Shown here: in pieces, positions 6,560-14,481 of the stretch | How positions within the stretch are numbered: the first letter of the stretch is position 1 | How the letters are laid out: each line of letters begins with the position of its first letter | NCBI GenBank assembly: GCA_026002045.1 | Contig: BOAV01000037.1 | Coordinates: 1-23,162, forward strand | Direction of reading: 5' to 3' | Source: Spirochaetia bacterium | GTDB lineage: Bacteria > Spirochaetota > Spirochaetia > Treponematales > Breznakiellaceae | DNA length: 23,162 nucleotides | The notes under the pieces: generated by a model | What the model was told of the DNA's origin: nothing | Database searches by the model: none | Seen by the model: only the letters and a program-made list of their open reading frames with translations | Program-made: the position numbers and the translations under genes

Positions 6560-8479
6560 GTGGCATACGTAAAAAATCTTTTCGACAAAAATTTTCTCGA
6601 ATACGCCTCCTATGTAATTAAGGACCGGGCCATCCCCGATCTTGAGGACGGCCTTAAGCCGGTGCAGCGGCGCATCCTCCACACCCTCTTCGAGATGGAC
6701 GACGGCAAGTACCACAAGGTGGCCAACGTGGTGGGAGCCTGTATGAAGTACCATCCCCACGGGGATGCCTCCATCGGGTCGGCGCTGGTGGTGCTGGCCA
6801 ACAAGGAATTCTTTATAGACCGGCAGGGGAACTTCGGGAACCTCTATACCGGGGATGAGGCTTCCGCGGCCCGGTACATCGAGTGCCGGGCTACCGCCCT
6901 TGCCAAGGATATCTTCTACAATCCAAAGCTTACCGACATGATCGATTCCTACGATGGCCGCAACAGGGAACCGGTTCTTTTCCCTGCAAAGATCCCCGCA
7001 GTGTTGGTGATGGGTGCCGAGGGTATCGCCGTGGGTATGTCCACCAGGATTCTGCCCCACAACATCATCGAAGTGCTGGAGGCGGAAAAGGCCTGTCTGT
7101 CGGGAAAGAAGTTTCAGCTCTACCCGGATTTTCCCACCGGGGGCCTCGTGGATGTGTCGGACTACCGGGACGGAAACGGCAAGGTCCTGGTCCGGGCAAA
7201 GCTCGATACTTCTGACCCCAAGCGCATCGTCATCCGGGAGCTGCCCTTCGGTTCCACCACCGAAAGTTTAATCAACAGCGTGGAGACCGCCGCAAAGGCG
7301 GGGCGGATCAAGATACAGTCCATCAGCGATTTTACCACCGAGAACGTTGAAATCGAAGTCAAACTTGCACGGGGGGTTTATTCCGAAGAAACCGTGGACG
7401 CCCTTTTTGCTTTTACCGAATGTGAGCAGTCCATTTCAGTAAATCTTTTGGTGATCAAGGATAACCTCCCCGCGATCATGACCGTCACCGAAGTGATCCG
7501 GCATCACGCAAAGGCGCTGGTGAAAATTCTGACCCGCGAACTGGAACTGGAAAAGAAGGAACTCCAGGACAAACTCCACCTGCGTACATTGGAACGGATC
7601 TTTATCGAAGAACGGATCTACAAGGGCATCGAAAAGATGAAGACCGCCAAGGGTGTGGAGGATGCGGTGATCGACGGCTTCAAACCCTTCATGAATGAGA
7701 TTGGGCCCCGCGGGGTAAGCAGCGAAGATGTGGAACACCTTTTGCGTATCCCCATCAGGCGGATATCACTGTACGACATCAACAGGGCCCGCACGGAGAT
7801 GCAGGAGATCCAGGCCCGGATAAAAGTGATCAACGGACACCTGAAAAATATCGTTGCCTACGCAACCGGCTTCCTGGACGGGATCATTAACCGGGTTAAG
7901 GCCAATGAAGAAGTGGGAAAGGGCGCGCGGAAAACAAGGGTCGGCGCTTTTGACAAAATTGATGTGAAGGAACTGGTCAGGGAGGAACTGGAACTCAAGT
8001 ACGATAACAAGACCGGTTACCTGGGAACCGCCGTTGTGGGTGAGACTGTGGCGGAGGTTTCCACCTTTGACCGGATTCTGACCATACGGCAGAACGGGAC
8101 CTGGTCCGTGGCGGATTTCCCGGAGAAGGCCTTTATCGGCCCCGGCGCCTGGTGGATCGGGGTTGCGGACAAGGATGTCCTTTCCGGCATTATTTTCACC
8201 ATCATCTACAAGGAGAAAGATACTGCCTATCCCTGTATTAAACGCTGTGTTATTGACGGGTGGATTATGAACAAGGATTATTCCCTGGTTCCCGATGGGG
8301 CCGTGGTGCTCCACGTGGACACCCGCGAAAAGTTCAGTTTTACGGTGCGTTATGTACCCAAGCCGCGGCTCAAGATAACCCAGGAAGTATTCAAGGCCCA
8401 GAATTATTTGGTGAAGGGGCTCAAGGCCGGAGGGGTCAGGCTGGCGCCCCGTGAAGCCGCCGGTGTTGATGCGAAGTAG
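6560..8479 (+). CDS. parC: DNA topoisomerase IV subunit A-like protein (ParC/GyrA family), short C-terminal domain
   Basis: This is the DNA-cleaving subunit of a type IIA topoisomerase. The N-terminus has the winged-helix core 'IPDLEDGLKPVQRRIL' (residues 25-40), the 'KYHPHGDASIG' block and the catalytic tyrosine Y106 in AARYIECR with its preceding Arg. The tower and coiled-coil regions follow to about residue 460, including a long charged coiled coil near residues 320-370. Total length is 639 residues against about 750 for E. coli ParC and over 800 for GyrA. The C-terminal ~160 residues form a reduced version of the beta-pinwheel, and no GyrA-box (QRRGGKG) is seen, which argues against gyrase. 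Short ParC proteins of this size are known in spirochaetes such as Borrelia. The GTG start is preceded by an imperfect AGGA. No parE lies next to it in the window, which is unusual. The coiled-coil gene 15 nt downstream probably shares its transcript. Confidence 0.88.
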   Translation: MAYVKNLFDKNFLEYASYVIKDRAIPDLEDGLKPVQRRILHTLFEMDDGKYHKVANVVGACMKYHPHGDASIGSALVVLANKEFFIDRQGNFGNLYTGDEASAARYIECRATALAKDIFYNPKLTDMIDSYDGRNREPVLFPAKIPAVLVMGAEGIAVGMSTRILPHNIIEVLEAEKACLSGKKFQLYPDFPTGGLVDVSDYRDGNGKVLVRAKLDTSDPKRIVIRELPFGSTTESLINSVETAAKAGRIKIQSISDFTTENVEIEVKLARGVYSEETVDALFAFTECEQSISVNLLVIKDNLPAIMTVTEVIRHHAKALVKILTRELELEKKELQDKLHLRTLERIFIEERIYKGIEKMKTAKGVEDAVIDGFKPFMNEIGPRGVSSEDVEHLLRIPIRRISLYDINRARTEMQEIQARIKVINGHLKNIVAYATGFLDGIINRVKANEEVGKGARKTRVGAFDKIDVKELVREELELKYDNKTGYLGTAVVGETVAEVSTFDRILTIRQNGTWSVADFPEKAFIGPGAWWIGVADKDVLSGIIFTIIYKEKDTAYPCIKRCVIDGWIMNKDYSLVPDGAVVLHVDTREKFSFTVRYVPKPRLKITQEVFKAQNYLVKGLKAGGVRLAPREAAGVDAK

Positions 8480-8494
8480 GTTGTGGAGAAAAGT

Positions 8495-9775
8495 ATGGAA
8501 ACACAAAACATTAATTCTGAAAATAGTAATACTGTTGACAGCGGTATTATCTTTGATACCACTTCGGGAATTCCTGAGTCCGAACAGCGGGAAATCCTTG
8601 CGGGGATAGAAAGTATTACTGCACAGAGCAGGCTCTCCCTTTCGGAGGAACAGAGGAATTCGCTTGTGCAGGGCTCGATACAGGCGAAGCGGGGGGGCGG
8701 TGGTTTTCCCCTCATTGTGAATATAGCGGCCCTTTTATTGCTTGTCGGCGCCGTTTTTATCCTTTATTTTTTTCATAACAAAGATGAAGTGCAGATCCGG
8801 GAGGGGAGGGCGGGTTACAATTCCGCCGAGCGGGCGCTGATTCAAGAAATACGCCGGGAAACCGCACGGGAACTTGAAGAAAAGGAAAATGAAATTGCCC
8901 TTATCGCTGCCAAGCTTAGCGGGGTTGATACGGAACTTCAGGAACTCTACTCCAACAACCAGGAACTGAGCGCAGAACAGCGTGCGGTGGAGATGAATCT
9001 CCAGCGGCTCCAGGAAGAATACCGCAGCAGCCTGGGTTCCCTGCAGAACGAACGGTCCCAGATTCTGGAGGCTTCCCGTGCCAGGGAGGCAAGCCTCCGC
9101 GCACAGCTTGAGGAGCGGACCAGCGAACTCGCCGCCGTATCTGAACAGAGCCAGGCTGCCCGCAGCGAACTTGATCGGCTCACCAGCGATACGGAAAGGG
9201 CCGCCGCCATAGAAGCCCAACTCAGCGCCCACTATGCAGCGGCGGCGGTGCAAATTTTTTCGAATAATCTCGACGCCGCAAAAGCATCGATTGAAAAAAT
9301 GCGTGAATTTCTCAATACCCCTTCTTTCCAAAGCATCCGTATCTTCCAGGATCGGAAAGCGCTGTACCTTACCTCCGTTAACGCCCTCAAAGAGATGATC
9401 GATAAAGCGGAAGAAACCGAGGATGCCCTGGCCGCAGGTAATGCGGAATATGAAGATCGTATCGAACTTTTACAGAACCAAAAAGATGAATTTGAAAAAA
9501 GAACCGGTGATCTGGATCGGGATTTGAAGGCCTCTGAAACCCGCATAAACACACTGCAAAGTCAAGTTTCCGGTCAGCAGCGGACTTTGAATGAGCGGAA
9601 CAGTACCATCACTAACCTGCAATCCGAAAACACCGCCTTAACCCAGCGGGTGACGGCAGGAGAAAACACCATTACCGAACTTCGCGCCCAGAATACGGAA
9701 CAGGCGGCAAGCATTGAATCTCTTAACAGCCAGCTTGCCAATATACGGCAAACCCTGCAATCACTTTCGCAATAG
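8495..9775 (+). CDS. Single-pass membrane protein with long coiled-coil domain, function unknown
   Basis: I recognise no enzymatic family. The ~75-residue N-terminus is acidic and polar, followed by one membrane segment (NIAALLLLVGAVFILYFF, about residues 80-97). The rest is almost entirely coiled coil, rich in E, Q, R, A and S (about residues 118-235 and 310-426), interrupted by a more globular helical part (about 237-300, 'FSNNLDAAKASIEKMREFL'). The topology suggests a periplasmic or cytoplasmic rod anchored in the inner membrane. The ATG at 8495 is preferred because GGAG lies 6 nt upstream; a GTG at 8483 gives four extra residues and lacks a site. It starts 15 nt after the topoisomerase stop, so co-transcription is likely. 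A link to chromosome or envelope organisation is conceivable but rests only on position. Its end is 10 nt from the end of the convergent cyclase gene. Confidence 0.85.
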   Translation: METQNINSENSNTVDSGIIFDTTSGIPESEQREILAGIESITAQSRLSLSEEQRNSLVQGSIQAKRGGGGFPLIVNIAALLLLVGAVFILYFFHNKDEVQIREGRAGYNSAERALIQEIRRETARELEEKENEIALIAAKLSGVDTELQELYSNNQELSAEQRAVEMNLQRLQEEYRSSLGSLQNERSQILEASRAREASLRAQLEERTSELAAVSEQSQAARSELDRLTSDTERAAAIEAQLSAHYAAAAVQIFSNNLDAAKASIEKMREFLNTPSFQSIRIFQDRKALYLTSVNALKEMIDKAEETEDALAAGNAEYEDRIELLQNQKDEFEKRTGDLDRDLKASETRINTLQSQVSGQQRTLNERNSTITNLQSENTALTQRVTAGENTITELRAQNTEQAASIESLNSQLANIRQTLQSLSQ

Positions 9776-9785
9776 ACGGCAAACC

Positions 9786-11462
9786 TTATTTTGTTTTCAT
9801 CACCTCAACGCCGTCCCAATCCGCCGGGGGCGGATTGGTTATGTAGGCGGCGCAGCGGTTAAAGAGGTTCCGGGCGTTAAAATCGTCATTCAACAGTGTT
9901 ACTACTTCGCGGAATTTTTCCGCGGCTTCCCGGAAACTGCGGCGGTAGTAAAGCTCCATCCCCTGGTTATGAACAGCCCAGGCCTTTTCTTCATTGGGGG
10001 TAAGATTCCGCTTAACCGTGTAAATTTTGACCCCCCTTGTTTTACCTTTGACCGCTACCGTATCAATAAGGCGGTAATGGAGTACCGCATCCGGGGACTT
10101 TTGCAGCTCCGCGTACAGTGTTTCGGAGATCAGAATTTCTGCGTGGTAGGTTTTGGTAAGCCCCTCCATACGGGACGCCAGGTTTACCATGTCCCCGATA
10201 ACCGTGTAGTCCATCTTCCGTTCACTGCCGATATTGCCCACGGTCACAGTCCCGTAGGCGATCCCGATGCCGATATGGAATTCCGGCTGGCCTGCGCTGC
10301 GCTGGTACTCGTTAAATTTTTTCAGGGCTTCGATCATGTCAAGGCCGGAGAGAACCGACTGGAGGGCGTCATCCCCGTGTTTCACCGGGGCGCCCCAAAA
10401 GGCCATGATCGCATCCCCGATATATTTGTCCACGATGCCATTGCGGTTCATGATGATGTCCACCTGGCCGGAAAAGTAACGGTTCAGGGATTCCACCAGT
10501 TTATCCGGGGCATTGGAGAAGGACTCCGATATGGTGGTGAAGCCCCGGATGTCTGAAAAGAGGATCGAAAGTTCCCGGTTATCCCCCACCAGCATGGATT
10601 CGGGGGCGGCAAAAAATTTATCGATTAGATCTTTGGGAACATACTTCTGGAAAATTTGCCGGATGCGCTGTTCCTTTTTACCCGCAAGTACCGCCTCGAA
10701 GGCGTAACGTTTGATCTGTACCCAGGCCTTTTCCAGTTCGCCGATCATCAGATTAAAAGTATGGGCGAGGGTCCCGGTTTCATCCCGGTATTCAACTTCC
10801 ACCCGTGAAGAAAGATCCGCAGAACCGATAATGCCGTTCATGGCTTTTACCATGCGGTTTAAGGGCCCGGTGAGGAACCGGGAAAAGAAGAAGAGCAGTA
10901 TCACTGCGATAAGGGAAGATGCAATCAGCATGATAATGGTCCGGGTGGTGATGGCGTCCGCTTCCCGATAGAAGGCGGCCCGCTCTTCGGAAAGGATAAT
11001 GTGCCAGCCAAAGGGGGTAAAATAAAAGGCCCGGAAAACCCGGTCTCTGCCGCCGATGGATGCCTGCAGAAGCCCTTCGGTTTCTTCATTCAACTGTGCA
11101 AGGAGACCGAAACGTTCCGCATCCGGGATGGACAGCGCCGAGGTTTCCATGGCGATTTCACCCGCGTCATTAATGGCAAAGATAATTTCGGTATCGCTTA
11201 AAATAATGCTGTGGGCATATGATTCTACTGCGTTCTTTGCGGCGGCAACCATATCGGCGTTTCCCGCATAGCCATTCTCCACCAACAGGGCCCATTGGTT
11301 TTCGGTATAATTTTTCAGCTCCCCTGCCTTAAAATCGAAGAATTGCCGGGTTACTTTATTTATGCCCTTGAGGGCCGTAAAGTAAGACGCCGCCTCCGCA
11401 ATACAAAGGGTTGCAATGATCAGGGGAAGTACCACCAAAATGATCTTCAAGCGAATCTTCAT
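9786..11462 (-). CDS. Membrane adenylate cyclase, class III, with periplasmic sensor and HAMP domain
   Basis: The product should make cAMP from ATP on the cytoplasmic side of the inner membrane. Order of parts: membrane segment 1 (residues ~5-22), periplasmic sensor region (~30-170, with 'AINDAGEIAMET' and 'FTPFGWHIILSEE', Cache-like), membrane segment 2 (~174-194), HAMP (~195-250), cyclase domain (~295-450), and a C-terminal helical tail with a TPR-like 'NQGMELYYRRSFREAAEKF'. Metal-binding D304 (LFSDIRGF) and D350 (DKYIGDAIMAFWG), adenine-selecting K346 and T420, and transition-state N427 and R431 (VNLASR) are all there, so it should be active; the Lys/Thr pair points to ATP rather than GTP. 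Its ATG lies 18 nt after the stop of the upstream RsiV-like lipoprotein gene, and no Shine-Dalgarno is obvious. It converges on the coiled-coil gene with no clear terminator between them. Confidence 0.93.
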   Translation of the reverse strand: MKIRLKIILVVLPLIIATLCIAEAASYFTALKGINKVTRQFFDFKAGELKNYTENQWALLVENGYAGNADMVAAAKNAVESYAHSIILSDTEIIFAINDAGEIAMETSALSIPDAERFGLLAQLNEETEGLLQASIGGRDRVFRAFYFTPFGWHIILSEERAAFYREADAITTRTIIMLIASSLIAVILLFFFSRFLTGPLNRMVKAMNGIIGSADLSSRVEVEYRDETGTLAHTFNLMIGELEKAWVQIKRYAFEAVLAGKKEQRIRQIFQKYVPKDLIDKFFAAPESMLVGDNRELSILFSDIRGFTTISESFSNAPDKLVESLNRYFSGQVDIIMNRNGIVDKYIGDAIMAFWGAPVKHGDDALQSVLSGLDMIEALKKFNEYQRSAGQPEFHIGIGIAYGTVTVGNIGSERKMDYTVIGDMVNLASRMEGLTKTYHAEILISETLYAELQKSPDAVLHYRLIDTVAVKGKTRGVKIYTVKRNLTPNEEKAWAVHNQGMELYYRRSFREAAEKFREVVTLLNDDFNARNLFNRCAAYITNPPPADWDGVEVMKTK

Positions 11463-11480
11463 AAAATTAGTCTATGCAAA

Positions 11481-12299
11481 TCATCGGGAAAATACAAGAT
11501 CAGAAAACACCCGGCCTTTTGGAGTGAGACAGCCCATGACTTTTTCATAGGGGAGGATCACCTCAATGGGGCCATAGGCATAGGGGGCTATCTCATAGAT
11601 GTTCCAGAGGAAGCCGAGCCCCTCCGGTGAAAGAAAAAAGTTATCAGGAATGTTTACGGTTTCCTCAAAGAAGCCGCCTTTGGTAAGGGGCTCCCCGTCT
11701 TTGAGTTCCCGCATGTTCCGCAGGGCCTCTTCGATCCGGGCGAGAACAAGGGGCCGTGCTTCCGTTTTGAGGATATCATCAAGGGTGAGCCGCTTTGCCA
11801 CGGCAGGATCGATGACAAAATAGTCTATCAAAAAATTACCGTGGGCGCCCCCGGTGTATTCGTACCAATCACGGCGGATCACCACAAGCTGCGCCGTGTA
11901 AAGATCGGCCTCAAAGGCCTCTTCGTAGACCCGGCTAAAGACCGATATTCCCCAGTCAGGGTTCCGCTCAAATTCTTCTTTCCCCTGCCGGAACTCCTTC
12001 TCCATGTCGGCAATGAATTTGTCCGCATAGTCCTGCGGATCCATGCCGTCATAGAACAGTGCCCGGAAAAGTCTTTGCAGGTTTGGGTTCACCCCGTCCG
12101 GGACATCGATCAGGTTAAGCCGGATGTGCATGTTTGGCAGATCCCATTCCACAGGGCCATCCGCTTTCCCTTCATAAAGGGGGATAAGCCGATCCTCGAT
12201 GTGGACTTGCAGGGAACCGGTGTTTTCGGTTTTGAGAACCGGCGCAGTTTTACAGGAAACGATCAGTATGAGACAAATCAGCGGCAAAATTTTTTTCAT
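11481..12299 (-). CDS. Lipoprotein with RsiV-like (DUF3298/DUF4163) domain
   Basis: The N-terminus MKKILPLICLILIVSCKTAP is a lipoprotein signal peptide with lipobox LIVSC (Cys16); Ser before the Cys is acceptable in the relaxed spirochaetal lipobox. The mature part has the DUF3298 pattern also found in the extracellular half of RsiV and in PdaC-like proteins: 'YEEAFEADLYTAQLVVIRRD', 'YEYTGGAHGN', 'FVIDPAVAKRLTLDDIL', 'FFLSPEGLGFLW' and 'YAYGPIEVILPYEKV'. In Bacillus RsiV this fold binds lysozyme; here no anti-sigma part is attached. The downstream gene, 18 nt away on the same strand, is a membrane adenylate cyclase with a periplasmic sensor, so the lipoprotein may be its ligand-binding partner (inference). 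The start codon lies exactly where transcription from the predicted upstream promoter should begin, and there is no ribosome site. Confidence 0.88.
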   Translation of the reverse strand: MKKILPLICLILIVSCKTAPVLKTENTGSLQVHIEDRLIPLYEGKADGPVEWDLPNMHIRLNLIDVPDGVNPNLQRLFRALFYDGMDPQDYADKFIADMEKEFRQGKEEFERNPDWGISVFSRVYEEAFEADLYTAQLVVIRRDWYEYTGGAHGNFLIDYFVIDPAVAKRLTLDDILKTEARPLVLARIEEALRNMRELKDGEPLTKGGFFEETVNIPDNFFLSPEGLGFLWNIYEIAPYAYGPIEVILPYEKVMGCLTPKGRVFSDLVFSR

Positions 12300-12305
12300 A
12301 TCTTA

Positions 12306-12334
12306 ACTATGATGAACACTTGGGCCTTTGTCAA
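12306..12334 (-). promoter_or_regulatory. Promoter of the RsiV-like lipoprotein/cyclase operon
   Basis: On the minus strand TTGACA (12334-12329, consensus -35) is followed by a 17-nt spacer and CATAGT (12311-12306, 4 of 6 matches to -10). Six nt later comes the ATG at 12299, so the transcript would start at or very near the start codon. The -35 overlaps that of the divergent methyltransferase promoter. Confidence 0.6.
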
Positions 12335-12356
12335 ATTCCGGAAATTCTGATATAAT
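12328..12356 (+). promoter_or_regulatory. Promoter of the methyltransferase gene
   Basis: TTGTCA (12328-12333), a 17-nt spacer and a perfect TATAAT (12351-12356) form a near-consensus sigma-70-type promoter. The -10 box overlaps an in-frame ATG at 12355, so translation must begin downstream, at the ATG at 12364, seven nt beyond the -10. That predicts a leaderless mRNA. Confidence 0.72.
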
Positions 12357-12363
12357 GAAACCC

Positions 12364-13119
12364 ATGGCCCATAAAGAAGAGTGGTTCAACGATGAAAGTT
12401 TTTGGGAACAGTACGCCCCCGTCATGTTTGACGAAAAACATTGGGCGGAGGTTCCCGATGTGGCCGACGGCGTCATCCGGCTTGCCCGGCTCAAAGGCGC
12501 GTCACGGATTCTGGATCTTTGCTGCGGTTTTGGACGGCTGACCCTGGAGTTTGCCCGCCGGGGCTTTGCCGCAACCGGTGTGGATATCACCGAATCTTAT
12601 CTTAAAACCGCCCGTGAAGACGCGATTTATGAAAACCTGGATATTGAATTTACCAAAGAGGATGTGCGGGATTTCAGGCGGCCGGAATTTTTTGACGCGG
12701 CGGTGAACCTCTATATTTCCTTCGGATATTTTGCCGACCCATTGGACGACAAAAGATTTATTCAAAATGCCTATGATTCCCTTAAAAGGGGCGGGACCCT
12801 TATCATTGATACCCTGGGAAAGGAAATTGCCGTCCGGGATTTTGTCGAATCCGAATGGTTTGAAAAGGCGGGGTTTTTTGTCCTCACCGAATATGAGGCG
12901 ATCGATTCCTGGAGCAGCCTAAAAAACCGGTGGATTATTATAAAAGACGGCAAGCAGATTGAACGGACCTTTACCCAGCGTTTATACTCCGCAGCGGAAC
13001 TACGGAGCCTTCTTTTTGAAGCGGGTTTTGCTGAGGTGGAAATTTACGGCGACTGGCATGAAGCAGTCTACGATAACTCGGCGGAAAGGCTGATTGTTGT
13101 GGGAAGAAAAAGCCGTTAA
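12364..13119 (+). CDS. Class I SAM-dependent methyltransferase
   Basis: The 251-residue product has the Rossmann-type SAM-binding fold: motif I ILDLCCGFGR (residues ~49-58), the acidic end of strand 2 in GVDITESYLKTA, motif 'EDVRDF' and the post-motif 'FDAAVNLYISFGYF'. The C-terminal half carries a beta-rich cap ('KNRWIIIKDGKQIERTFTQR') as in small-molecule methyltransferases of the Methyltransf_11/25 groups. The substrate cannot be named. ATG 12364 was chosen over ATG 12355 and over the longer frame from 12328 because a near-consensus promoter places transcription initiation around 12363-12364 and its -10 box covers the earlier ATG. The gene stands alone between divergent and convergent neighbours, with 9 nt before the end of the convergent MFS gene. 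Confidence 0.88.
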   Translation: MAHKEEWFNDESFWEQYAPVMFDEKHWAEVPDVADGVIRLARLKGASRILDLCCGFGRLTLEFARRGFAATGVDITESYLKTAREDAIYENLDIEFTKEDVRDFRRPEFFDAAVNLYISFGYFADPLDDKRFIQNAYDSLKRGGTLIIDTLGKEIAVRDFVESEWFEKAGFFVLTEYEAIDSWSSLKNRWIIIKDGKQIERTFTQRLYSAAELRSLLFEAGFAEVEIYGDWHEAVYDNSAERLIVVGRKSR

Positions 13120-13128
13120 GCTTTTACA

Positions 13129-14397
13129 CTATTGCTGTTTCGCAGGTTCCCCTGCTTTTACCCCGCCCATGACAAACCATGCAATAAGCATACAAACTCC
13201 GCCAAAGATAAAAATACCCGAATAGCCGATCAAATCAATAAGGGCTCCGGTTATGGGAGGGGCGAGTATGGATGCGCTTTGACTGAAGGTATAGTAAAGC
13301 CCGGTGTAAATTCCCATGGTGCCAAAGGTGGCCATCTGCCAGAGCATGGGGAAGGAGTTAACAATTACCCCGATATAGAAACCCCCAAAGAAAAACATGA
13401 GGGTTAAAAAGAGTTTAAGGGCTCCATCGGGGCTTATTCCCATGCTGTTTCCAACATGACCCGCAACGGGTATTAGAAACAGTATTACTGCCATGCACAC
13501 CAGGTTGATCCGGATATACCGGCGTCTGCCGGCGCGGTGGGCAAGGTATCCTGCGGGGACGGCCATAAGAACACTCGCAATGCCGACCACCCCCTGGGCC
13601 AGAGCTGCGTTTCCCCCGGACACTCCCATGGATTCCACAAGATAAAGTCCAAGGAAGGGTATGGCCCCCTGAAAACCGGTAAACCAGAAAAAGAGGGCTA
13701 TCAGAATACGGGCCACGCTGAAATCTTCGGAGGTAAAAACCTGCTTTATCGATTTCAATACGGGAACCTTTTCTTCTTCCGCCTCATTTTTTTCCGGAAG
13801 TTTTTCTTTTACAAAAATAAGCAGGACCAGCACCGCGACAATAATGGCGATGGAAGTAATATTGAAGGGCAGACTTTCCCGAACATCAAAGAGCCGGGCC
13901 AAAACCAGGGTACCCGCCACCGTTCCGACACCACCCATGGTATTGATCACCCCGTTTGCCTCGGAGCGGTAGTCCCCCGGAATGGTGTCGGGCATCAGGG
14001 CGACGACGGGGCCGCGGACCGATGTTTTAAAAATGTTAAACAGAAAAATTATTACCCCAAGGGCCAAAAGGGAGGAGCCCGCCATGGGAGGGAACAGGCT
14101 GAACAGGATCGCTGAAATGGGCAGCATCACAATAATAAAGGGCATCCGGCGGCCGATCCGTGTCCGGGTGCGATCGGACCAGATGGACACAAAAGAAATG
14201 AGGAAGAGCTGGAGAATATTGTCCACCGTCATGATGGCGCCCACCGCCGCATTGGAACTGATGTAACGCCGCAGAAACAGGGGTATATACGTATCGTACA
14301 GGGGATCCAGGAGCCCCATGGTGAAAAAACCAAACCCTATAAGAAAGGTAAGCCCGATGTATTTTCCGAATCCATCTTTTGATTTTGTTTCAGGCAT
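13129..14397 (-). CDS. MFS transporter, SLC45/GPH-like sugar transporter type
   Basis: This 422-residue protein has about 12 hydrophobic segments. The loop between segments 2 and 3 reads SIWSDRTRTRIGRRMPFI, the signature of the glycoside/sucrose-type branch of the major facilitator superfamily (SDRxxxRxGRRxP). A charged central loop (about residues 200-225, KEKLPEKNEAEEEKVPVLK) separates the two six-segment halves, and the second half has its own basic motif (HRAGRRRYI). It probably co-transports a sugar or glycoside with a cation across the inner membrane; the substrate is not readable. The gene is divergent from glycerol kinase with overlapping promoters, which suggests joint control. The ATG at 14397 has no ribosome site and lies 5 nt beyond its -10 box, so it is likely leaderless. 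Confidence 0.88.
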   Translation of the reverse strand: MPETKSKDGFGKYIGLTFLIGFGFFTMGLLDPLYDTYIPLFLRRYISSNAAVGAIMTVDNILQLFLISFVSIWSDRTRTRIGRRMPFIIVMLPISAILFSLFPPMAGSSLLALGVIIFLFNIFKTSVRGPVVALMPDTIPGDYRSEANGVINTMGGVGTVAGTLVLARLFDVRESLPFNITSIAIIVAVLVLLIFVKEKLPEKNEAEEEKVPVLKSIKQVFTSEDFSVARILIALFFWFTGFQGAIPFLGLYLVESMGVSGGNAALAQGVVGIASVLMAVPAGYLAHRAGRRRYIRINLVCMAVILFLIPVAGHVGNSMGISPDGALKLFLTLMFFFGGFYIGVIVNSFPMLWQMATFGTMGIYTGLYYTFSQSASILAPPITGALIDLIGYSGIFIFGGVCMLIAWFVMGGVKAGEPAKQQ

Positions 14398-14402
14398 GAC
14401 TC

Positions 14403-14431
14403 ATGTTATCCGAACAAATCCGGCTTGTCAA
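14403..14431 (-). promoter_or_regulatory. Promoter of the MFS transporter gene
   Basis: TTGACA (14431-14426 on the minus strand, perfect -35), a 17-nt spacer and TAACAT (14408-14403, 4 of 6) precede the ATG at 14397 by 5 nt. Its -35 occupies almost the same bases as the -35 of the glpK promoter on the other strand. Confidence 0.6.
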
Positions 14432-14452
14432 ATACCGTTTGGGTGATATAAT
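14425..14452 (+). promoter_or_regulatory. Promoter of the glycerol kinase gene
   Basis: TTGTCA (14425-14430), a 16-nt spacer and a perfect TATAAT (14447-14452) are followed by an A-tract. Transcription should begin near 14459, giving a leader of about 23 nt that contains the GGGGGA ribosome site before ATG 14482. Confidence 0.72.
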
Positions 14453-14481
14453 AAAAAAAATTTATGCTTGGGGGATTCATC

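Noticed and set aside
7766..8506. Minus-strand open frame of 246 codons opposite the topoisomerase gene
   Set aside because: It overlaps conserved ParC/GyrA-type sequence throughout and has no start signal or family resemblance.
9714..10556. Plus-strand open frame of 280 codons opposite the first adenylate cyclase
   Set aside because: The minus strand there carries a complete cyclase domain with all catalytic residues; the plus frame has no recognisable domain.
13537..14115. Plus-strand open frame of 192 codons opposite the MFS gene
   Set aside because: The minus strand encodes a complete 12-segment transporter with its signature loop, so this frame is a shadow.
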